Assembly (NCBI GenBank): GCA_003478355.1
Contig: QUFC01000067.1
Coordinates: forward strand, 1-14,958
Reading direction: 5' to 3'
DNA: 14,958 nucleotides
DNA from: Lachnospiraceae bacterium AM48-27BH
GTDB lineage: Bacteria; Bacillota; Clostridia; Lachnospirales; Lachnospiraceae
Shown here: in pieces, positions 12,232 through 14,958 of the stretch
How the letters are laid out: the number at the start of each line of letters is the position of its first letter
Numbering within the stretch: position 1 is the stretch's first letter
Program-made: the position numbers and the translations under genes
The notes under the pieces: generated by a model
What the model was told of the DNA's origin: nothing
The model's database searches: none
What the model saw: the letters and a program-made list of their open reading frames with translations, nothing else

Positions 12232-13916
12232 TGCGTTATATAAAAGATATATTAAAGAAAAACAGCATATGGGTATTGGTCTACATTGGACTAGGTATAT
12301 TTAATTCATTTGTGGCTAATTACAAGGTTGACTATTTCCAAAAGGTTATTGATGGATTGGCTGATAGAACACTTGCATTTGCAGGAGTTGCAACATATGG
12401 CTTTATTTTGCTGGTAAATTATTGTATGAATTATCTGGATAATTACCCTGAAAAGAAGTTGGAACATGGTATTTATCTGGATTTTAAGCTTTTGTCACTT
12501 AGAAAAATAAGTACAATCGATTATACGGAATATCAGAGAATAGGTACGGGCAAACTTGTTCAAAGGATTGAGAATGGTTCAGCAGCAGGAAGAAATGTAT
12601 TATTCAATTTCTGGTTGTGTTTGATTCGCGACTTATTTCCTACCATTGGTTTCAGTATATACTTTATTTGGAAAATAGATGAAAAAGTCACTTATGTACT
12701 GTTTGTAGGCTATGCGTTTATTTTTATAATAACCAACATTCTATTAAAGTTTCTTTACAAAATAAAAGAAAAGATTTTGAATAGTGAAGAACTATTAAAT
12801 CACTATTTGGTCAGAGGCTATATGGAAATGTTGGTATTTCGTATGAGTAAACAGTTCCCAAGTGAAATAAAGAAGACTTGTAATGCAAAAGAGGATATTG
12901 TTTCATCAAAAGTAAAAATGAATATGATTCATGAAGCATTCTTCACAATATTTGCACTACTTGTGGCAATGTTAGATATTGGTATTCTTTTTTATGCATG
13001 GAAAACGAAAAACCTTACAGTAGGTTCTGTGGTTGCACTAATTGCACTGATTGAAAATGCTTATACACCAATTGCCATTTTTAATGTACTTTATGTCCAA
13101 TATAAATTGGACAAGGCGTCGTATAAGAGATTTGAGGAATTTTTAGGCTTAAAAGACGATATTCAATTAAGAAACGGTAACGCAATAAATACAAATGTTG
13201 GAAAAATTGCAATAAGAAATTTATCATTCCAATATGAGGAACGAAAAATTATTGATGGCTTGAGCCTGTCAATACAAAAGGGAGAAAAAATAGCTTTTGT
13301 AGGAGAAAGTGGTTCCGGAAAATCGACCTTGATTAAGATTTTATTAGGGTTGCTAAAATATAATCAGGGAGAAGTTCGCTTAGGAGACATGGAGTTAAAA
13401 GAAATTTGTCTTAATAATCTGTATGATAGAGTTAGTTATCTATCACAGGATGCCCCTGTTTTTGACGGAACAATAAAAGAAAATCTGGTATTTGAGAAAC
13501 AAGTGTCAGAAGAACAAATGCTAGGGGCATTGAGTGAAGTGCAACTATCTCATTTAGTTGAAAATCTTGCGGAAGGTTTAAATACTGAAATTGGTGAGAA
13601 AGGTACTTGTTTATCGGGTGGAGAAAAACAAAGACTTGCATTAGCTCGCTTGTGGTTTGAAGACTCCGAACTTGTCATTTTGGATGAAGCAACATCTGCA
13701 ATGGATAATTTAACAGAAGAAAATGTAATGAAATCAGTTATGCAAAAAATGAAAGATAAAACTGTCATTGCCACTGCACATAGATTAAATTCCATTGCGG
13801 GTTTTGACAGAATTATTCTCTTTAAAGAAGGGAGGATTGTTGGACAAGGTACTTTTGAAGAACTACTACATACAGATTCTTATTTTATGGACTTGTATAA
13901 TGCGAATGTGAAATAA
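12231..13916 (+). CDS. ABC transporter, fused permease and ATP-binding protein (exporter type)
   Basis: The 561-residue half-transporter has six predicted membrane segments (about residues 12-31, 50-69, 125-148, 154-179, 238-258, 266-291) and a C-terminal ATPase domain. Walker A is GESGSGKS (358-365), the Q-loop glutamine is Gln406, the signature is LSGGE (461-465), Walker B is LVILDEA (Asp485, Glu486) and the switch histidine is His517. It should work as a dimer exporting a peptide, lipid or drug; no precursor peptide, modification enzyme or second half-transporter is nearby, so the substrate is open. AAAGGAG at 12217-12223 precedes the ATG by 7 nt and is partly covered by the alternative leader pairing. 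The gene is strongly AT-rich and lies directly after the truncated IS copy, consistent with separate acquisition. Confidence 0.9.
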   Translation: MRYIKDILKKNSIWVLVYIGLGIFNSFVANYKVDYFQKVIDGLADRTLAFAGVATYGFILLVNYCMNYLDNYPEKKLEHGIYLDFKLLSLRKISTIDYTEYQRIGTGKLVQRIENGSAAGRNVLFNFWLCLIRDLFPTIGFSIYFIWKIDEKVTYVLFVGYAFIFIITNILLKFLYKIKEKILNSEELLNHYLVRGYMEMLVFRMSKQFPSEIKKTCNAKEDIVSSKVKMNMIHEAFFTIFALLVAMLDIGILFYAWKTKNLTVGSVVALIALIENAYTPIAIFNVLYVQYKLDKASYKRFEEFLGLKDDIQLRNGNAINTNVGKIAIRNLSFQYEERKIIDGLSLSIQKGEKIAFVGESGSGKSTLIKILLGLLKYNQGEVRLGDMELKEICLNNLYDRVSYLSQDAPVFDGTIKENLVFEKQVSEEQMLGALSEVQLSHLVENLAEGLNTEIGEKGTCLSGGEKQRLALARLWFEDSELVILDEATSAMDNLTEENVMKSVMQKMKDKTVIATAHRLNSIAGFDRIILFKEGRIVGQGTFEELLHTDSYFMDLYNANVK

Positions 13917-13949
13917 TTGTTTTTTTAGGTCGAAGCTTGTAAAAATACA

Positions 13950-13999
13950 AAGGGGCTGTTGCTCTTGCACTTTTTTAATTGTTAGAGTAGCAGTCCCTT
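13950..13999. terminator. Bidirectional terminator between the ABC transporter and the DUF6061-like gene
   Basis: Bases 13950-13965 and 13984-13999 form a 16-bp stem with three G-T pairs and an 18-nt loop. The minus strand continues into a T-rich run (TTTGTATTTTT), so it ends the minus-strand gene well, and it also follows the ABC stop on the plus strand. Confidence 0.75.
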
Positions 14000-14006
14000 A
14001 GTGTAC

Positions 14007-14243
14007 TTAAAGTTCAATAGAGTCTTCTGCGTCTATCCATATCTGCATAGTTCCATCCAGATATAGTTTTGCATATTCAAGAGGTTCATCAATAGCAAGA
14101 GCATTTAATGCACACTGAGAGTATGGTGTAGTTTTAATACCATCTTCTGCCTTGTTGCAGTCAATACGGAGCATATATCCGGCACAAGTGTAAATGTCTA
14201 TGCTATTTCGGTACATATTGTATTCTGCGTAAATAATATTCAT
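14007..14243 (-). CDS. Small DUF6061-like protein
   Basis: The 78-residue soluble protein has a strand-rich N terminus (IIYAEYNMYRNSIDIYT), a middle part resembling LRIDCNKAEDG and an acidic C terminus with the segment EPLEYAKLYLDGTMQ. This pattern (YNM near the start, PLEYxxLxLxG near the end) is what I recall of the DUF6061 family of small clostridial proteins of unknown function, often in mobile regions. The start is supported by AAGGAGA 7 nt upstream. Its upstream side holds the inverted-repeat cluster at 14323-14466. The family assignment is from memory and moderate; that it is a real gene is well supported by the ribosome binding site and terminator. Confidence 0.65.
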   Translation of the reverse strand: MNIIYAEYNMYRNSIDIYTCAGYMLRIDCNKAEDGIKTTPYSQCALNALAIDEPLEYAKLYLDGTMQIWIDAEDSIEL

Positions 14244-14322
14244 ATCGTGTCTCCTTCAAATCAATTAATCAAAATAAGAAGTTCAGAAGCATTTCAATCA
14301 GTTCACCATGTCAGTTTCATTT

Positions 14323-14466
14323 TGTGTTATACTGTGTTATATGATTTCGTTTCCCTTGCTTTTTCCCTTATCAGAGTCCGTAAACACTGATGGAACGATA
14401 TAACACAAGGGAATATATAAGGGAAAGCTCACCTGTCACAAACTTAGTATTTTCAATGGTTTGTGA
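14323..14466. repeat. Cluster of direct and inverted repeats in a 307-bp gene-free stretch
   Basis: The gap 14244-14550 contains two tandem 10-mers (TGTGTTATAC 14323-14332, TGTGTTATAT 14333-14342), the second with a perfect inverted partner ATATAACACA at 14398-14407. TTTCCCTTA (14362-14370) has an inverted partner TAAGGGAAA (14418-14426), and TTCCCTT (14351-14357) pairs with AAGGGAA (14408-14414). ATCAG/CTGAT lies at the centre. TCACAAAC (14436-14443) and GTTTGTGA (14459-14466) form another 8-bp stem. The arrangement could be an operator, a recombination site or a replication-related site. The minus-strand promoter for the DUF6061-like gene probably lies here too. Confidence 0.6.
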
Positions 14467-14550
14467 GAAATTTGATAACAAAATATAACAGTTATTAAAT
14501 TCCTTAGAATAGGTGAAATCTCAATCGGGATTTGTGGAGAATACTGGCTT

Positions 14551-14856
14551 ATGAAAATACATATTATTGGTTGCAGTGGTTCTGGAAAAACCTATTTAGC
14601 AAATGCACTTTCAAAAAAGTATAATATTTCCCATTTCGACTTAGATGATATTCAATGGGATAATAACGCCAAAGAATATGGCAAAAAGAGAACGCTTGAT
14701 GAACGAAAAGCGTTATTACAAGAAATATTATATAATAATGATGAGTGGATAATTGAGGGGGTATATTATGCCTGGGTACAGCAAAGTTTTGATGAAGCTG
14801 ATAAAATATATGTTTTAGATATGCCTGGTTATTTATATAAAAGTAGAATTCTATAA
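14551..14856 (+). pseudogene. Truncated P-loop kinase (adenylate kinase-like / FlaR-type)
   Basis: The 101-residue frame has a P-loop GCSGSGKT (residues 7-14), the family segment FDLDDIQWD and EGVYYAWVQQSFDEADKIYVLD, as in small adenylate kinase-like 'topology modulation' proteins that are usually about 170 residues or longer. It stops after YKSRIL, just where the lid region should begin, so about 40% of the domain is missing. No continuation of the fold is seen in the other frames of 14857-14958. Replacement of the 3' end by other DNA, such as an insertion sequence, is the simplest reading. The Shine-Dalgarno is weak (GTGGAGA, about 11 nt before the ATG). A functional short form seems unlikely, since the phosphate-binding lid arginines are absent. 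Confidence 0.65.
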
Positions 14857-14958
14857 ATGAGCAAGTTCGTGATTTTGCATAAAAGAAAGACACCTCGATT
14901 CCATGTGTTGTATAATGAAAGTGCCAAAACAAACATTTGCAACATTTACGAAAGAAGG
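14857..14958 (+). other. Sequence after the truncated kinase, possibly the edge of another element
   Basis: No gene is recognised. TATAAT occurs at about 14910-14915 and a purine-rich AGAAGG ends the window, which would suit the promoter and ribosome binding site of a gene starting beyond 14958. This is consistent with, but does not show, an insertion at about 14850. Confidence 0.3.

Noticed and set aside
12122..12329. Open frame reading LADCAEVKRNLPVVVDCTAL and on into the ABC gene
   Set aside because: It looks somewhat protein-like, but it lacks a start codon with a Shine-Dalgarno and the bases are better explained by the paired leader RNA. A decayed gene is still possible.
1..14958. CRISPR array, tRNA or rRNA genes
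   Set aside because: No regularly spaced repeats, and no cloverleaf or rRNA-like sequence was seen on either strand by eye.

Overview
The window looks like accessory chromosome of a gut Bacillota bacterium, probably a Lachnospiraceae-type clostridium. The support is indirect: strong AGGAGG-type ribosome binding sites, a clostridial hybrid cluster protein, an EFR1-type flavodoxin/ferredoxin fusion, two AAA-like/PD-(D/E)XK proteins of a kind that is multicopy in gut anaerobes, and a TnpB of a subfamily common in clostridia. Base composition is patchy (hcp intermediate, 8.75-10.6 kb GC-rich, the EFR1 gene and everything after 12 kb AT-rich), so the region was assembled from several sources.

Layout. 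1-750: 3' part of an IS200/IS605-type tnpB with its right end and a probable omega-RNA scaffold. 928-4500: hcp (hydroxylamine/NO detoxification), then an ATPase/nuclease-like gene with its own promoter inside a 9-bp inverted repeat. 4572-5997: an ECF sigma/anti-sigma locus in decay; an ECF-like promoter, a 60-residue lipoprotein resembling the anti-sigma C terminus, a sigma gene reduced to region 4, and an intact membrane anti-sigma gene. 6253-7845: a second ATPase/nuclease paralogue. 7963-8721: EFR1 ferredoxin-flavodoxin. 8868-10613: a GC-rich divergent pair, an isochorismatase/nicotinamidase-like hydrolase and a Gfo/Idh/MocA oxidoreductase. 10820-11710: a lipoprotein and a MazG-like pyrophosphohydrolase. 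11730-12022: a second, truncated and inverted copy of the tnpB 3' end plus omega-RNA, 293 bp long and differing from the first copy at 9 positions. 12049-13916: an ABC exporter behind a structured leader. 14007-14958: a DUF6061-like small protein on the minus strand, a cluster of inverted repeats, and a truncated P-loop kinase.

Two things stand out. First, the ABC exporter is preceded by an extended -10 promoter, a 13-codon leader ORF with a strong Shine-Dalgarno, and a sequence that can pair either with the end of that leader ORF (about 24 bp in two stems) or with the exporter's Shine-Dalgarno and start codon (10 bp). This is the architecture of ribosome-controlled translational attenuation. 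Second, about 11 kb lies between two inverted tnpB/omega-RNA right ends that face each other. The downstream copy is an omega-RNA without its nuclease, which could supply a second guide or serve as a recombination partner.

All function calls rest on motifs and remembered family features; no database search was run.
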